From NCBI GenBank assembly GCA_032622095.1, contig CP136066.1:43351835-43415834 (forward strand): DNA of 64,000 bases. Direction: 5' to 3'. Every line of letters starts with the position of its first letter. Position 1 is the stretch's first letter. Shown here piece by piece: positions 1-12,689 of this stretch. The notes beneath the pieces were generated by a model. It searched no databases. It saw only the letters and a list, made by a program, of their open reading frames with translations, and had not been told where the DNA came from. The DNA is from Siphonodentalium dalli (taxonomy: Eukaryota; Mollusca; Scaphopoda; Gadilida; Siphonodentaliidae). Made by a program: the position numbers and the translations under genes.

Positions 1-862
1 AAATTCACATTTAATAAATAATTGAGCTTAAGCGCAATAAGGAATCCCTATGGGTATATGGGAAGCCATACACGGAGAGATCTAATTGCACTTGAATTTG
101 TCAGAGCACTAGACCAATAAAACTTCAAAAAAATTTATAGGAGAGATTTGAAAATGGGTAAGGTACGTTTCGATGCCCTTCCCACTGAAAAAAAAAGAAG
201 TTATCTGTGTCTAGTCCAATAAAAAGTTTTGGGTAGGCAGGGGTAGGCACCTTCTTCTAGGGTAGGTAGGGAAACCCTAAACACAGGTATTTTTGTTTTG
301 CCTAAGCGTAATAAGAAATCTCTTATTGGGCTTAAGCGCAATAAGGAATATTATTATTGCGCTTAAGCGCAATTAGATCTTCAGTTATTGCGCTTAAGTG
401 CAATAAGGGATTTTTAAGCGCAATAAGACATTCCTTATTGCGATCACCCCTCTGCAAATAGTAGAATTATCCTATATTTGCTCCACCCATTGTACCATGG
501 ACTACACCATTTGAATTATAGGGAGTTTATGTAATGTGGGTAATTGCACTTAAGCGCAATACGGAATATTCCTTATTGCGCTTAAGTGTAATTAGCTCTT
601 ATTGCGCTTAAGTGCAATAAGGATATTCCTTATTGCACTTAAGCGCAATAAGAATACTTAAGCGCAATAAGATATTCCGCATTGCGCTTAAGCGCAATAA
701 GATATTCCTTATTGCGCTTAAGTGCAATAAGATATTACTTATTGTGCTAAAGCGCAATAAGGAATTTCCTTATTGCGTTTTAATAAGCGCAATCAGATTC
801 CTTATTGCACTTAAGCTCAATTATTTATTAAATGTCAATTTGGCTTCCCATATACCCATAGG
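1..862. repeat. CTTAAG-centred palindrome field with inverted ends
   Basis: More than a dozen copies of a short perfect palindrome built around GCGCTTAAGCGC, usually flanked by CTTATT and AATAAG, are scattered through the stretch, densest at 300-440 and 545-830. Bases 1-41 and 801-841 are inverted copies with two mismatches. Bases 47-68 and 841-862 are a perfect 22-bp inverted pair. The two blocks are in a different order on the two sides, so this is not one simple TIR element but a permuted or tandem arrangement cut by the window edge. Short ORFs here are by-products of the repeat. Confidence 0.8.
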
Positions 863-1186
863 TTACCCACATCAAATATGCGACAAAGATGTGCATGTAC
901 AACAGCATATTCTCTCATGTTGTGTCGCTGCTCAGCCACAACCCCCAACCACACTATCCTAACTACGCCATACATGTATAGCATATTTACGCCCACCCAC
1001 AGATGGTATGCACCGTACCTACTAGTATATATGTTCCTACTTTGCGTCGTATACATGATTATGATGAGGTACATGTATAATACATTATGTATAGAGCAGG
1101 CACAAATATATCCTATAGGGACGATGCATAAGGGCAGTGTGGGTTTTTACTAATGGGGTGGGCAATGGTGTGCATTACAAGCCCAT
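863..1186. other. Non-coding spacer
   Basis: AT-rich sequence leading into the tandem array. Overlapping short ORFs on both strands lack coding character. I see nothing else in it. Confidence 0.5.
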
Positions 1187-4100
1187 GTGGCAGAAATAGT
1201 AATACCGAATTAAAATGTTGTCATCTCAAAGATGAATACTTGTTTTGAAATAATTATCATGTTATGTTCAATTACTCAGCTTTTCATTATATCGGTAGGT
1301 ATTCAAGGTCTCATCTATCCAATGATGAACATCCTACAATAATACATGTTCAGGAAATCTGTTTTATCATACCATTTAATTTAACAGAAGAATATAATGA
1401 GCTGACATTGGCATTGCAGCTATAATTTAATGTAAAATACATCAATGAGAATTGAAGGAATCTTTTATTTTTTCAGTTAAATTTTTTCCTCGTAAGAAGC
1501 GGAACCCACCCCATGATATTGTGTTATAAAAGAACAATTATTGTGTAAATATTGAAATTAGAGCCACCTTCACTAGATTAATGCTTTATATTTGTCCAGT
1601 TCATAAGTGTACATTTAAAATCATTTTAGTAGTCATAATTTATCTTTAAACATGGATTTGGAGAAACAGTTACATGGCAATGGAAAAATCTGCTATTGGC
1701 ATTCAGAAAAACCCACCCACCTGGTCCTTGTATCCTGGTGTTTTTTCCTGCCTGCACTCTATGTTCTCAGTCAATCATATATGAAAAAATTTGATGGGGT
1801 AGGGAGGTTTTTATTTGCCCAAGAAATATACAACTATATATATGAACAAATGTTTGATGAGGGAGTTACCTGCATGAGAACATGCTTTTAATCACCCGCC
1901 TAGTTGGGCAAAGTTGGGGATAGCAGTCTCCAGAAAAAAAATGGGGATAGGCATTTTCAAAATATACTAAAAAATAATCTAAATCCGTTAATATTTGGTT
2001 GAGATTGGTTGATATTTGATTTAGTTTGGTAAATTGTAATGCCTAAAAATTACAATCAAATGCCATTGCTGCACTTGTAACTGGTAAACATGTATTGCAG
2101 GGCCTAGTTTAGAACTCGTTTTAGAAATTCCTCTTAAAGTGAACTCACACAGCATATCAAACATGTTAAAAACAACAACAAACATAAAAATAAAAAATGC
2201 AACAGAAACATTTTTGGATGCATTTAGATAATTTTACAATGAATAGGGTTTGCATTCATTCAATTTAATTTAGCCTGGTCCAGTGGGGTAAGGAATAAAA
2301 TATTGATAAAAAGTTGTGGCAGAAATAGTAATACCGAATTAAAATGTTGTCATCTCAAAGATGAATACTTGTTTTGAAATAATTATCATGTTATGTTCAA
2401 TTACTCAGCTTTTCATTATATCGGTAGGTATTCAAGGTCCCATCTATCCAATGATGAACATCCTACAATAATACATGTTCAGGAAATCTGTTTTATCATA
2501 CCATTTAATTTAACAGAAGAATATAATGAGCTGACATTGGCATTGCAGCTATAATTTAATGTAAAATACATCAATGAGAATTGATGGAATCTTTTATTTT
2601 TTCAGTTAAATTTTTTCCTCGTAAGAAGCGGAACCCACCCCATGATATTGTGTTATAAAAGAACAATTATTGTGTAAATATTGAAATTAGAGCCCCCTTC
2701 ACTAGATTATATTTGTCCAGTTCATAAGTGTACATTTAAAATCATTTTAGTAGTCATTATTTATCTTTAAACATGGATTTGGAGAAACAGTTACATGGCA
2801 ATGGAAAAATCTGCTATTGGCATTCAGAAAAACCCACCCACCTGGTCCTTGTATCCTGGTGTTTTTTCCTGCCTGCACTCTATGTTCTCAGTCAATCATA
2901 TATGAAAAATTTGATGGGGTAGGGAGGTTTTTATTTGCCCAAGAAATATACAACTATATATATGAACAAATGTTTGATGAGGGAGTTACCTGCATGAGAA
3001 CATGCTTTTAATCACCCGCCTAGTTGGGCAAAGTTGGGGATAGCAGTCTCCAGAAAAAAAAATGGGGTTAGGCATTTTCAAAATATACTAAAAAATAATC
3101 TAAATCCGTTAATATTTGGTTGAGATTGGTTGATATTTGATTTAGTTTGGTAAATTGTAATGCCTAAAAATTACAATCAAATGCCATTGCTGCACTTGTA
3201 ACTGGTAAACATGTATTGCAGGGCCTAGTTTAGAACTCGTTTTAGAAATTCCTCTTAAAGTGAACTCACACAGCATATCAAACATGTTAAAAACAACAAC
3301 AAACATAAAAATAAAAAATGCAACAGAAACATTTTTGGATGCATTTAGATAATTTCACAATGAATAGGGTTTGCATTCATTCAATTTAATTTAGCCTGGT
3401 CCAGTGGGGTAAGGAATAAAATATTGATAAAAAGTTGTGGCAGAAATAGTAATACCGAATTAAAATGTTGTCATCTCAAAGATGAATACTTGTTTTGAAA
3501 TAATTATCATGTTATGTTCAATTACTCAGCTTTTCATTATATCGGTAGGTATTCAAGGTCCCATCTATCCAATGATGAACATCCTACAATAATACATGTT
3601 CAGGAAATCTGTTTTATCATACCATTTAATTTAACAGAAGAATATAATGAGCTGACATTGGCATTGCAGCTATAATTTAATGTAAAATACATCAATGAGA
3701 ATTGATGGAATCTTTTATTTTTTCAGTTAAATTTTTTCCTCGTAAGAAGCGGAACCCACCCCATGATATTGTGTTATAAAAGAACAATTATTGTGTAAAT
3801 ATTGAAATTAGAGCCCCCTTCACTAGATTAATGCTTTATATTTGTCCAGTTCATACGTGTACATTTAAAATCATTTTAGTAGTCATAATTTATCTTTAAA
3901 CATGGATTTGGAGAAACAGTTACATGGCAATGGAAAAATCTGCTATTGGCATTCAGAAAAACCCACCCACCTGGTCCTTGTATCCTGGTGTTTTTTCCTG
4001 CCTGCACTCTATGTTCTCAGTCAATCATATATGAAAAAATTTGATGGGGTAGGGAGGTTTTTATTTGCCCAAGAAATATACAACTATATATATGAACAAA

Positions 4101-5695
4101 TGTTTGATGAGGGAGTTACCTGCACGAGAACATGCTTTTAATCACCCGCCTAGTTGGGCAAAGTTGGGGATAGCAGTCTCCAGAAAAAAAATGGGGATAG
4201 GCATTTTCAAAATATACTAAAAAATAATCTAAATCCGTTAATATTTGGTTGAGATTGGTTGATATTTGATTTAGTTTGGTAAATTGTAATGCCTAAAAAT
4301 TACAATCAAATGCCATTGCTGCACTTGTAACTGGTAAACATGTATTGCAGGGCCTAGTTTAGAACTCGTTTTAGAAATTCCTCTTAAAGTGAACTCACAC
4401 AGCATATCAAACATGTTAAAAACAACAACAAACATAAAAATAAAAAATGCAACAGAAACATTTTTGGATGCATTTAGATAATTTCACAATGAATAGGGTT
4501 TGCATTCATTCAATTTAATTTAGCCTGGTCCAGTGGGGTAAGGAATAAAATATTGATAAAAAGTTGTGGCAGAAATAGTAATACCGAATTAAAATGTTGT
4601 CATCTCAAAGATGAATACTTGTTTTGAAATAATTATCATGTTATGTTCAATTACTCAGCTTTTCATTATATCGGTAGGTATTCAAGGTCCCATCTATCCA
4701 ATGATGAACATCCTACAATAATACATGTTCAGGAAATCTGTTTTATCATACCATTTAATTTAACAGAAGAATATAATGAGCTGACATTGGCATTGCAGCT
4801 ATAATTTAATGTAAAATACATCAATGAGAATTGATGGAATCTTTTATTTTTTCAGTTAAATTTTTTCCTCGTAAGAAGCGGAACCCACCCCATGATATTG
4901 TGTTATAAAAGAACAATTATTGTGTAAATATTGAAATTAGAGCCCCTTTCACTAGATTAATGCTTTATATTTGTCCAGTTCATAAGTGTACATTTAAAAT
5001 CATTTTAGTAGTCATTATTTATCTTTAAACGTGGATTTGGAGAAACAGTTACATGGCAATGGAAAAATCCGCTATTGGCATTCAGAAAAACCCACCCACC
5101 TGGTCCTTGTATCCTGGTGTTTTTTCCTGCCTGCACTCTATGTTCTCAGTCAATCATATATGAAACATTTGATGGGGTAGGGAGGTTTTTATTTGCCCAA
5201 GAAATATACAACTATATATATGAACAAATGTTTGATGAGGGAGTTACCTGCATGAGAACATGCTTTTAATCACCCGCCTAGTTGGGCAAAGTTGGGGATA
5301 GCAGTCTCCAGAAAAAAAAATGGGGATAGGCATTTTCAAAATATACTAAAAAATAATCTAAATCCGTTAATATTTGGTTGAGATTGGTTGATATTTGATT
5401 TAGTTTGGTAAATTGTAATGCCTAAAAATTACAATCAAATGCCATTGCTGCACTTGTAACTGGTAAACATGTATTGCAGGGCCTAGTTTAGAACTCGTTT
5501 TAGAAATTCCTCTTAAAGTGAACTCACACAGCATATCAAACATGTTAAAAACAACAACAAACATAAAAATAAAAAATGCAACAGAAACATTTTTGGATGC
5601 ATTTAGATAATTTCACAATGAATAGGGTTTGCATTCATTCAATTTAATTTAGCCTGGTCCAGTGGGGTAAGGAATAAAATATTGATAAAAAGTTG
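1187..5695 (+). repeat. Four tandem units of ~1.13 kb
   Basis: Units start at 1187, 2316, 3437 and 4566 (GTGGCAGAAATAG), giving periods of 1129, 1121 and 1129. The copies differ by a few substitutions, A-run length changes and one 8-bp deletion in unit 2 (near 2708). Each unit contains a 64-79 codon ORF (1652-1891, 2817-3011, 3902-4141, 5075-5269), but an A-run change shifts its frame between units and two copies lack an ATG start, so it is probably not a gene. Each unit also holds a pyrimidine tract ending in CAG, then 15 bases, then GTAAGAAG (unit 1: 1477-1491), which could act as a micro-exon. The near-identity implies recent expansion or homogenisation. Confidence 0.95.
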
Positions 5696-5716
5696 AATTT
5701 TTTTCTACTATTTTAG

Positions 5717-5770
5717 GACCCACCATTCTGGGAATACTCTGTATCTCATACAATTTATATGATTGAGTGA
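5717..5770 (+). CDS. Candidate terminal exon, unknown protein
   Basis: A strong acceptor (TTTTTTTCTACTATTTTAG) ends at 5716. The following 54 bases are open and encode DPPFWEYSVSHTIYMIE and a TGA stop. AATAAA follows at once (5771-5776), a second AATAAA lies near 5783, and then an A-run. This is the expected shape of a 3' terminal coding exon. I cannot find its upstream exon; it would lie left of the window or be hidden around the 1.13-kb array, which would then sit in an intron. The sequence GTTGAATTTTTTTC just before the acceptor resembles an internal stretch of the array unit (near 1476), so the exon could also be diverged repeat. The family is not recognised. Confidence 0.33.
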   Translation, partial: DPPFWEYSVSHTIYMIE

Positions 5771-5788
5771 AATAAAGCAATTCAATAA
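5771..5788 (+). promoter_or_regulatory. Candidate polyadenylation signal
   Basis: AATAAA directly after the stop codon of the candidate terminal exon, with a second AATAAA about 10 bases on that runs into an A-rich tract. Confidence 0.4.
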
Positions 5789-5799
5789 AAAAAAAATAG

Positions 5800-7009
5800 T
5801 ATTACATCTGGCCATCATTAAAACATCCTAACTGTTTCAGTCCAGATATATGATATTTCAATTGAGTGCAATATTACATGGTGTTTTGATTACAGTCAGC
5901 ACAGACATGGATTAGCCTCTGGGTCATCAAGAGATTAGTTGGCTTCAGACCACATTCACTGACTAAACAATGGCACCTGCAGTATTAAGCTAATTGGCGA
6001 TTATGACAGACCATCGATGAACTATGATATGATATCTCAATATTGTGATATATTACCAGCCAACAAACCAGTGAAACAGTTTCTCACCCTTCACGTCCCT
6101 GGGAAGAAAACATTGGTTACATCCCCGCCCACCCTGATCACACCCTTGTCTGATTTTTCTTACCTTAACATGTAGAAGCCAGATACTCTCATTTTATCAT
6201 TTAATATGACTCATCAAACAATTGTCATTGGTCAGTTGGTAACAAGGAAGCCTGATTTTCAGCAGAGGCATTGTTTTTTTTGTACCAAGTTTACTGAATA
6301 TTTTCTACCTTAACATCTAATGGCCAGTGGTAGGGAAGATAAACTTCATGTAGGTAGGACAATTCTCCAAACTTCTATTATTGTATGATGAAATTCGAAT
6401 AGCTGGCCATTAGATGTTAATTAAGGTAAACAAAATTCAGGTCTGGGGCTGGGAGTGATCATATGGGGGGTGTAATGGGTGATTGATATATTGGTCTCGT
6501 GGTGAATAGGATCTCAACATCTCAATTTAGGTAATAATTTAAGAGGTACCAATGGGCAAGATTCACTGGGTACCCCCCTGTTGACTGATACTTGGGATTC
6601 ATATGTCCAATTTGACTAAAAGGTAAACTCAGCAATATTAAGGCTAGTACATATATGCATATAGCCCCAATTGTTTCAAATGTTACTGAACCGAATGAGA
6701 ATATTTTATAAAATTCAATCTCACACAACCCCTGGTTAAGTGGTCCAGTTAATTTGCTAAGATGACGGTAGGGCAAGACTTTAACTGTGGTTAGTTTATA
6801 TAAAGTTTTTATTTACTCGACGTTTGGCTAATCTGAACGTATCAAAGAAGTGCCGTTGTGTGTGTAAAACATTAAAAAAACTTATACCTTTAATCTCAAA
6901 TATTATATTATGGCTGCATTGGTTGTTACAACCCTATCATAATAGATGCATCTCACAGTAAAGTAGTTTAAATGCGCTTTACGTGGTTATTACCCCTGCC
7001 ATAGGGCAT
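5800..7009. other. Gene-free stretch with a small fold-back
   Basis: No supported gene. Bases 6297-6431 form an inverted repeat with arms around ACCTTAACATCTAATGGCCA. A diverged third copy of the arm lies near 6167. The minus-strand splice-donor-like GTAAG at about 6165 is part of this repeat. Confidence 0.5.
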
Positions 7010-7265
7010 TGACTATACCCAACCTCGCTTAGAGCAAGCCATCCAAGCAGCTAATGATTGCATCAGGATTAGCATACTGACAATATCTATCGACTCCCAA
7101 CTGGGTACTTGGTTAACTGGTGAGTTATCATCGACATATGTGTATTTTATCGCTTGCCAAAGACAACCAATACAGCAATTGATGTTCAATGCCAGAGCAG
7201 GATTCGAACGCGTGAAATAATAACCCCACCATACTATGTCTAACCACTGGAACACCCTGTCATTA
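7010..7265 (-). mobile_element. tRNA-derived SINE-like copy
   Basis: On the minus strand, CAGTGGTTAGAC (near 7240) matches a tRNA A-box region and GTTCGAATCC (near 7206) matches a polymerase III B box at about the right distance. Between them the cloverleaf is poor and the expected tRNA 3' end is missing. The unit continues into about 190 bases of non-tRNA sequence towards 7010. That fits a SINE with a tRNA head rather than a working tRNA gene. No clear target duplication was seen, and the exact ends are uncertain. Confidence 0.6.
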
Positions 7266-7989
7266 TAAATGATGGATATCGCTGTCATTTTACTAACACC
7301 ATGCAGCAAAATAATTATTATTTTATATATATGTTCTCGAATTTTTCATATAAACTCTGGGTTTTTCTCAAATCTCTTGGATTAGCAAACATTCCGAAAA
7401 TGACAACTTAAAAAAATAACAATACTTTTTCTTAACAGCATCATTTTTCCCTACAAGCTGCATCAAAGGAATTCAGCAAGAATTGCCATCCTCACAGCTT
7501 ATTAACATGATCACTTAATCAGAGCTAGGTTATGGACATTTCTAATTACCGTAATGATGATGGACAAGTTATCATATTGTGTAAGCACACTTTGGGAGAA
7601 GGGATACACACCTGGCTAAATTTCCAAAAAAACATTTAACGTGATGGCCGCTGCCGCAGAAAAAAAGTGCATGTGGCAGGGGGGTATAAGGCTATATTCT
7701 CGGATATGTGCCCACCCCTCCAAGTGGCCTCAATGCAAGTTTTTTCCCATTGGGGAATTGGGGACCCACTCACAAAAGTTTGATGAAAAACTGTGAAATT
7801 AGCAGAATAAGGACCAGACATTTGGTGTGAAATGTTTTAAATAACAATACGATGGAATTCCAATCATGTTAAACACTTGTTAAATAAACTTGTCAAATAA
7901 GATTTAGCATCCGTACCCATTGGTTACTAGCACGATTATATGCACAGCAGGTTATTCTCTCGCATGGTAACTATAGCCCAAGCTAGATG
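7266..7989. other. Gene-free stretch
   Basis: Nothing supported. Short minus-strand ORFs have no signal or domain character. Confidence 0.4.
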
Positions 7990-8160
7990 ACCAATATAAG
8001 TTTATTTGTCATAATTTGTTTGTAAATTTGGAAAAACAATTACATGGCATTGGAAAAATCTGTGATCGGAGCTCAGATTCACCCAACCACCCGGACTTTG
8101 TAACCTGGAATTTTTTCGCGACCCTCCCCTGCCCTGCATGCGGAAGGAATAACTAAAGTA
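7990..8160 (+). repeat. Diverged relative of the 1.13-kb unit
   Basis: From about 8025 the sequence follows the unit segment near 1650-1760: TTGGAAAAACAATTACATGG, then GGAAAAATCTG, then a C-rich stretch ending in GCCCTGCATG. Many substitutions separate it from the array copies, so the array unit belongs to an older dispersed family. Confidence 0.6.
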
Positions 8161-8337
8161 ACCAAAAAAACTGGACAATTTTCTTAGCATTTTGGAATCT
8201 GATAGAGCCAATATATGAACATTTCCCAGATTTTCTGAATGCTACTTTTCCACTTTAATGTTTTTCCTCAAGAACTCACATACATCTTATTATCGACTAA
8301 AAATGTAATTTCTATGGAGCGATAATTTAAAAGTTTT

Positions 8338-8412
8338 GAATTGCACTTAAGCACAATCCCTTTATTTGAGCTTAAGTGCAATTTATTTATTTGCACTTAA
8401 GCGCAATTAACA
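8338..8412. repeat. CTTAAG palindrome cluster
   Basis: Three copies of GCACTTAAGTGCAA-type palindromes, the same motif that fills 1-862. Similar ones occur at 9600-9670 and, degenerate, at 9768-9835. Confidence 0.6.
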
Positions 8413-10293
8413 TTAAATTTATAATTTAATCTTATTTATCAGAGAAAATAGTTATAAAATAAGGCCAAGTAAAAAAATACTGTGTTCTCAGGCACCTCCC
8501 TCGTCAGTGAAATTCTCGTTTAAAAATCTTCGTCAAACATTTCTAAAAATATTTTCTGTTAAAAATATTGGATTGAACAAAGAAAAAACTATTTTTGGAG
8601 TTTGTTTCCCAGATTTTGAGGAAAAATAACAATTAACGGTCTCTCTGATCTAAATATTGAAATCTAATTGCCTGAGAAGTGAGAACACAGATATATTATT
8701 TTAATGGCCGAAGTAGTATTATATAGGGAGAGGGTCACACCCTCCCCAAGTAGTACCTGGGATTAGGGCAATTTATATGAGGTATGCAAAATGCACAAAG
8801 CCACCACCTCACTGCACCATTTTACTAATACTTTTTCAAATGTTGGCAGAGACGTGGTGACAGGGGGATTGTGTGTCGCCCCCCCCCCCAATTTTGAAGA
8901 AAATATTCATCACCTTGATCTAGTTTATGAAGCTTTGGACATTATATTATCTTACAGCCAGCTATTCTGTGTCAAATGTCCTCAATATTAAATAATGGTG
9001 CAGGCAGGGGGGGTCTGCAAAACAAGGCAATGCCAGAAGCCAATATAGAATTTCATGCAATTCTAAACCAATGCATATAGAAGAAAAATGTCGATTTCAA
9101 AGGCTGCAGCACTTTAATTAGTGGCTGTGAAGGGTAAATCCTGCATCCAAAACCAGTGTCCAACTAAAGATAAAGGATACATTCAATTGTTTCAGTGTGA
9201 CCATATACTAGTAAGCTTATGCATGGAATGGTACACTGTCAGAAATGAGAAATGGAATTATTATACATGCACCAGACCACCATTCGTCACTGCGGTTTAA
9301 AATTTCAATTTCAATATATGTATTAAGTCTAAATTTTAAGTGAATCGAGATAGACATATCGTATGAACAAAAATAACAATAGTTATTGTATCATAACAGG
9401 GGTTTTACCACTACAGCCCATACATGTATTTTCTATACACGTTCTACATACTCCATATCAGGTACACATATCCCACTCCCACTTAAATAACTGCATATGA
9501 TGTTCAGGAGTCAGAAGGGTAGGGGGTGATGCATATTTGGGGAGGAGAGTTAACAAAATACACCCACATGTATAAGGAGAGATAATTTAAGATTTTATTT
9601 GCACTTAAGTGCAATTAATTTATTTGTGATTAAATACAAACCATCTAAGTGCAATTCATCCGTTAGCACTTAAACGTACTTGTAAATCAGATTGACTTGA
9701 AATTAAAAACAGAATGAAGTGGCCTCTGAGAACGGAATTACCAGTAGGTGGACCAGTCCTCCACGAAAAGCTTAAGCGCAAATAAAAAATCTAGGCAGAG
9801 CATAATTGAATTGCATTTAAGAGCAAATAACGGATAAATGTGAAAATGGCCTTTCATACATGTACATCCATAACCCATCCCTTCCACCTGCCTCTGATGA
9901 AAATGTTTTGGTTGTGGCCTTTGTATAAACAACCGATGGGTTTAATCAGAACATGTGGCCTTTGTTAACATTATTTGAAATTTATGGTTTATTGTTTATA
10001 TAATAAAGAATGCTTTTACCCCCAATTTGCCTCAAACTTTTATGTAAAATGATGAAGCAATTTTTTACAAATTAATCCATATGAAGATAGAATTGATACA
10101 TTATTGCATTATCCTCCCTAACTTAAAAACTGACCAGTATAAATAGAGAGTTTACAATGAAAGTCTTCTAAAGACCATGAGCTTACTTTTCATGCAGGCC
10201 AGACCTATCGTTCAAAATATTCTATTTTGACAGAACATCACCAGTTATATGCATACACAGCTGCAATAGTTCAAATTGAGATAAGATAGCAAG
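8413..10293. other. Gene-free stretch
   Basis: AT-rich with a short C tract (about 8880) and scattered CTTAAG motifs. The 66-codon ORF at 8791-8991 crosses the C tract and is not convincing. No gene supported. Confidence 0.5.
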
Positions 10294-11605
10294 CTGCGCT
10301 TTTCTACTGAGGACTTTATATCATTTGTAACATTTGTAACACTTGTAACGCCCGTCTACGAGCAGTTTCTCTGGTATCTCAGAAATAATGTAACACTTGT
10401 AACGCATTGTAACATGTCGCTACACTGAGACGGTAGAAATAAAATAGGCTGCGGTTTTCTACTGGGACTTTAAATCATTTGTAACATTTGTAACACATGT
10501 AACACCCGTCTACGCGCGGTCTCTCTGGTATCTCAGAAATAATGTAACACTTGTAACGCATTGTAACATGTCGCTACACTGAACACGGTAGAAAAAAATA
10601 GGCTGCGGTTTTCTACTGGGACTTTAAATCATTTGTAACATTTGTAACATTTGTAACACTTGTAACACCCGTATACGAGCGGTTTCTCTGGTATCTCAGA
10701 AATAATGTAACACTTGTAACGCATTGTAACATGTCGCTACACTGAACATGGTAGGAAAAAATAGGCTGCGGTTTTCTACTGGGACTTTAAATCATTTGTA
10801 ACATTTGTAACACTTGAAACACCCGTCTACGAGCGGTCTCTCTGGTATCTCAGAAATAATGTAACACTTGTAACACATTGTAACATGTCTCTACACTGAA
10901 CACGGTAGAAAAAAATAGGCTGCGGTTTTCTACTGGGACTTTAAATCATTTGTAACATTTGTAACACTTGTAACACCCGTCTACGAGCGGTCTCTTTGGT
11001 ATCTCAGAAATAATGTAACACTTGTAACACATTGTAACATGTCGCTACACTGAACACGGTAGAAAAAAATAGGCTGCGGTTTTCTACTGGGACTTTAAAT
11101 CATTTGTAACATTTGTAGCATTTGTAACACTTGTAACACCCGTCTACGAGCGGTCTCTCTAGTATCTCAGAAATAATGTAACACTTGTAACACATTGTAA
11201 CATGTCGCTACACTGAACACGGTAGAAAAAAATAGGCTGCGGTTTTCTACTGGGACTTTAAATCATTTGTAACATTTGTAACACTTGTAACACCCGTCTA
11301 CGAGCGGTCTCTTTGGTATCTCAGAAATAATGTAACACTTGTAACGCATTGTAACATGTCGCTACACTGAACATGGTAGAAAAAAATAGGCTGCGGTTTT
11401 CTACTGGGACTTTAAATCATTTGTAACATTTGTAACATTTGTAACACTTGTAACACCCGTCTACGAGCGGTCTCTCTGGTATCTCAGAAATAATGGAACA
11501 CTTGTAACACATTGTAACATGTCGCTACACTGAACACGGTAGAAAAAAATAGGCTGCGGTTTTCTACTGGCACTTTAAATCATTTGTAACATTTATTATC
11601 TCTGG
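10294..11605. repeat. 154/163-bp satellite, nine units
   Basis: GCTGCG marks units at 10294, 10448, 10602, 10765, 10919, 11073, 11236, 11390 and 11553. Spacings are 154, 154, 163, 154, 154, 163, 154 and 163. The 9-bp step equals one extra TTTGTAACA inside each long unit, so a short repeat is nested in the long one. GTAACA motifs recur throughout. No coding capacity. Confidence 0.95.
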
Positions 11606-11730
11606 TATCTCATAAATCATATGAAGTAAGATGCCCAGAATATGCATTTTGTAACACTTGTAACATTTGTAACGGTGTTACAAAATGCCTAGTGGAGGAA
11701 AAATGTACCGGTTTCATGCAGTATCTAACA
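11606..11730. other. Satellite edge
   Basis: Degenerate GTAACA motifs, including a small palindrome (GTTACAAAATG and CATTTTGTAAC), joining the satellite to the next repeat. Confidence 0.4.
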
Positions 11731-12210
11731 TTTGAGACTATATATAGATACTTCGCAGAAGATGACGCCATGCAGACTGAGGTCCTCATAGTGTGAATTA
11801 AGTCATTACTGTGTGCGGTAGCGTCACTAAATTCACCCTCTGGGGACCTCATTATGCAATGACAGACACACTATTTCCAGGCTTGTGAGCCATATCCAAT
11901 CATGATATTCCGCGACACAAGCAAGCGCGCAAACAACGCTGAGAAATGAAATTTTATCTGCTGTAAATTAGGGGGAAGGTAACCAAAAATAATGTTCATT
12001 TGAGACTATAGATACTTCCCAGAAGATGATGCCATGCAGAATGAGATCCCCAGAGTATGAATTAAGTGATGCTAGCCATTTGTGTGGATTAGCGTCACTA
12101 AATTCATCCTGGGGACCTCATTATGCAATGACAGACACACTATTTCCAGGCTTGTGAGTCATACCCAATCATGATATTCCGCGACACAAACAAGCGCACA
12201 AACTAAACTG
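11730..12210. repeat. Tandemly duplicated arm of a palindromic element
   Basis: Two ~268-bp copies (about 11729 and 11997) each carry GGGGACCTCATTATGCAATG, AGCGTCACTAAATTCA and CACACTATTTCCAGGCTTG. These match the right arm of the elements at 27634-28045 and 60780-61213. Each copy ends in CATGATATTCCGCGACACAA. The left half of the element is degenerate or missing. Confidence 0.75.
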
Positions 12211-12555
12211 AGAACTGACGTAAATGGATGTTACAGTTATGTGGGCATTAGACTGAGTAGCGCATAATTGTGTTGGGCGAGGTAACTAAATGGTTAGATC
12301 TAAATTCAACCCAGAATAACAGTTTTACCTTCTCAAAAATATTTGGCGTCTTCATCGTTTGTCAGTTTTGAACAATCTCCCATGGCGCTATCAGAGCCGA
12401 GTTCACAGAGAAATTTCGTCCCTACACTGATCAGATTTACTGCCGAACACCCGGGCGTTGCCAAGCATCTACTAGCACAATTCCGTAGCTAGCGAGACTG
12501 GGGGCGGGTAGAGCCAGGAGCACACCCCCCAGATCGATCACCACATCGAATACAC
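12211..12555. other. Relatively GC-rich spacer
   Basis: No supported gene. The stretch has more CpG than its surroundings and a GGGGGCGGG box near 12501. A 16-codon minus-strand ORF (12383 down to 12333) has a good start context but stops at once. It could be promoter-like DNA, but nothing confirms that. Confidence 0.3.
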
Positions 12556-12625
12556 CATGGTGTGTGTGGGGGGGGGGGTGTGAGGGTGTGTGTGAGGGAG
12601 AGAGGGTGTGTATGTGTGTGTGATA
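12556..12625. repeat. GT/G-rich simple repeat
   Basis: TGTG and GAGG runs with a G tract of about ten bases; low-complexity sequence. Confidence 0.9.
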
Positions 12626-12689
12626 TGATTTATTCCCTGATCCATTAACATTACACGATATTCATAAAATAGAGTATGCACAAAATAAT

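Noticed and set aside
1652..5269. 79- and 64-codon ORFs repeated four times in the 1.13-kb units
   Set aside because: Frame changes with A-run length between units and two copies lack ATG; repetition alone explains them.
7190..7262. Functional tRNA gene on the minus strand
   Set aside because: A- and B-box-like words exist, but stems do not pair properly and the sequence continues as a SINE body.
10294..11605. CRISPR-like array
   Set aside because: Repeats run end to end without unique spacers and the context is eukaryotic.
12333..12383. Minus-strand first exon with good start context near a GC-rich spot
   Set aside because: TGA after 16 codons, before any donor.
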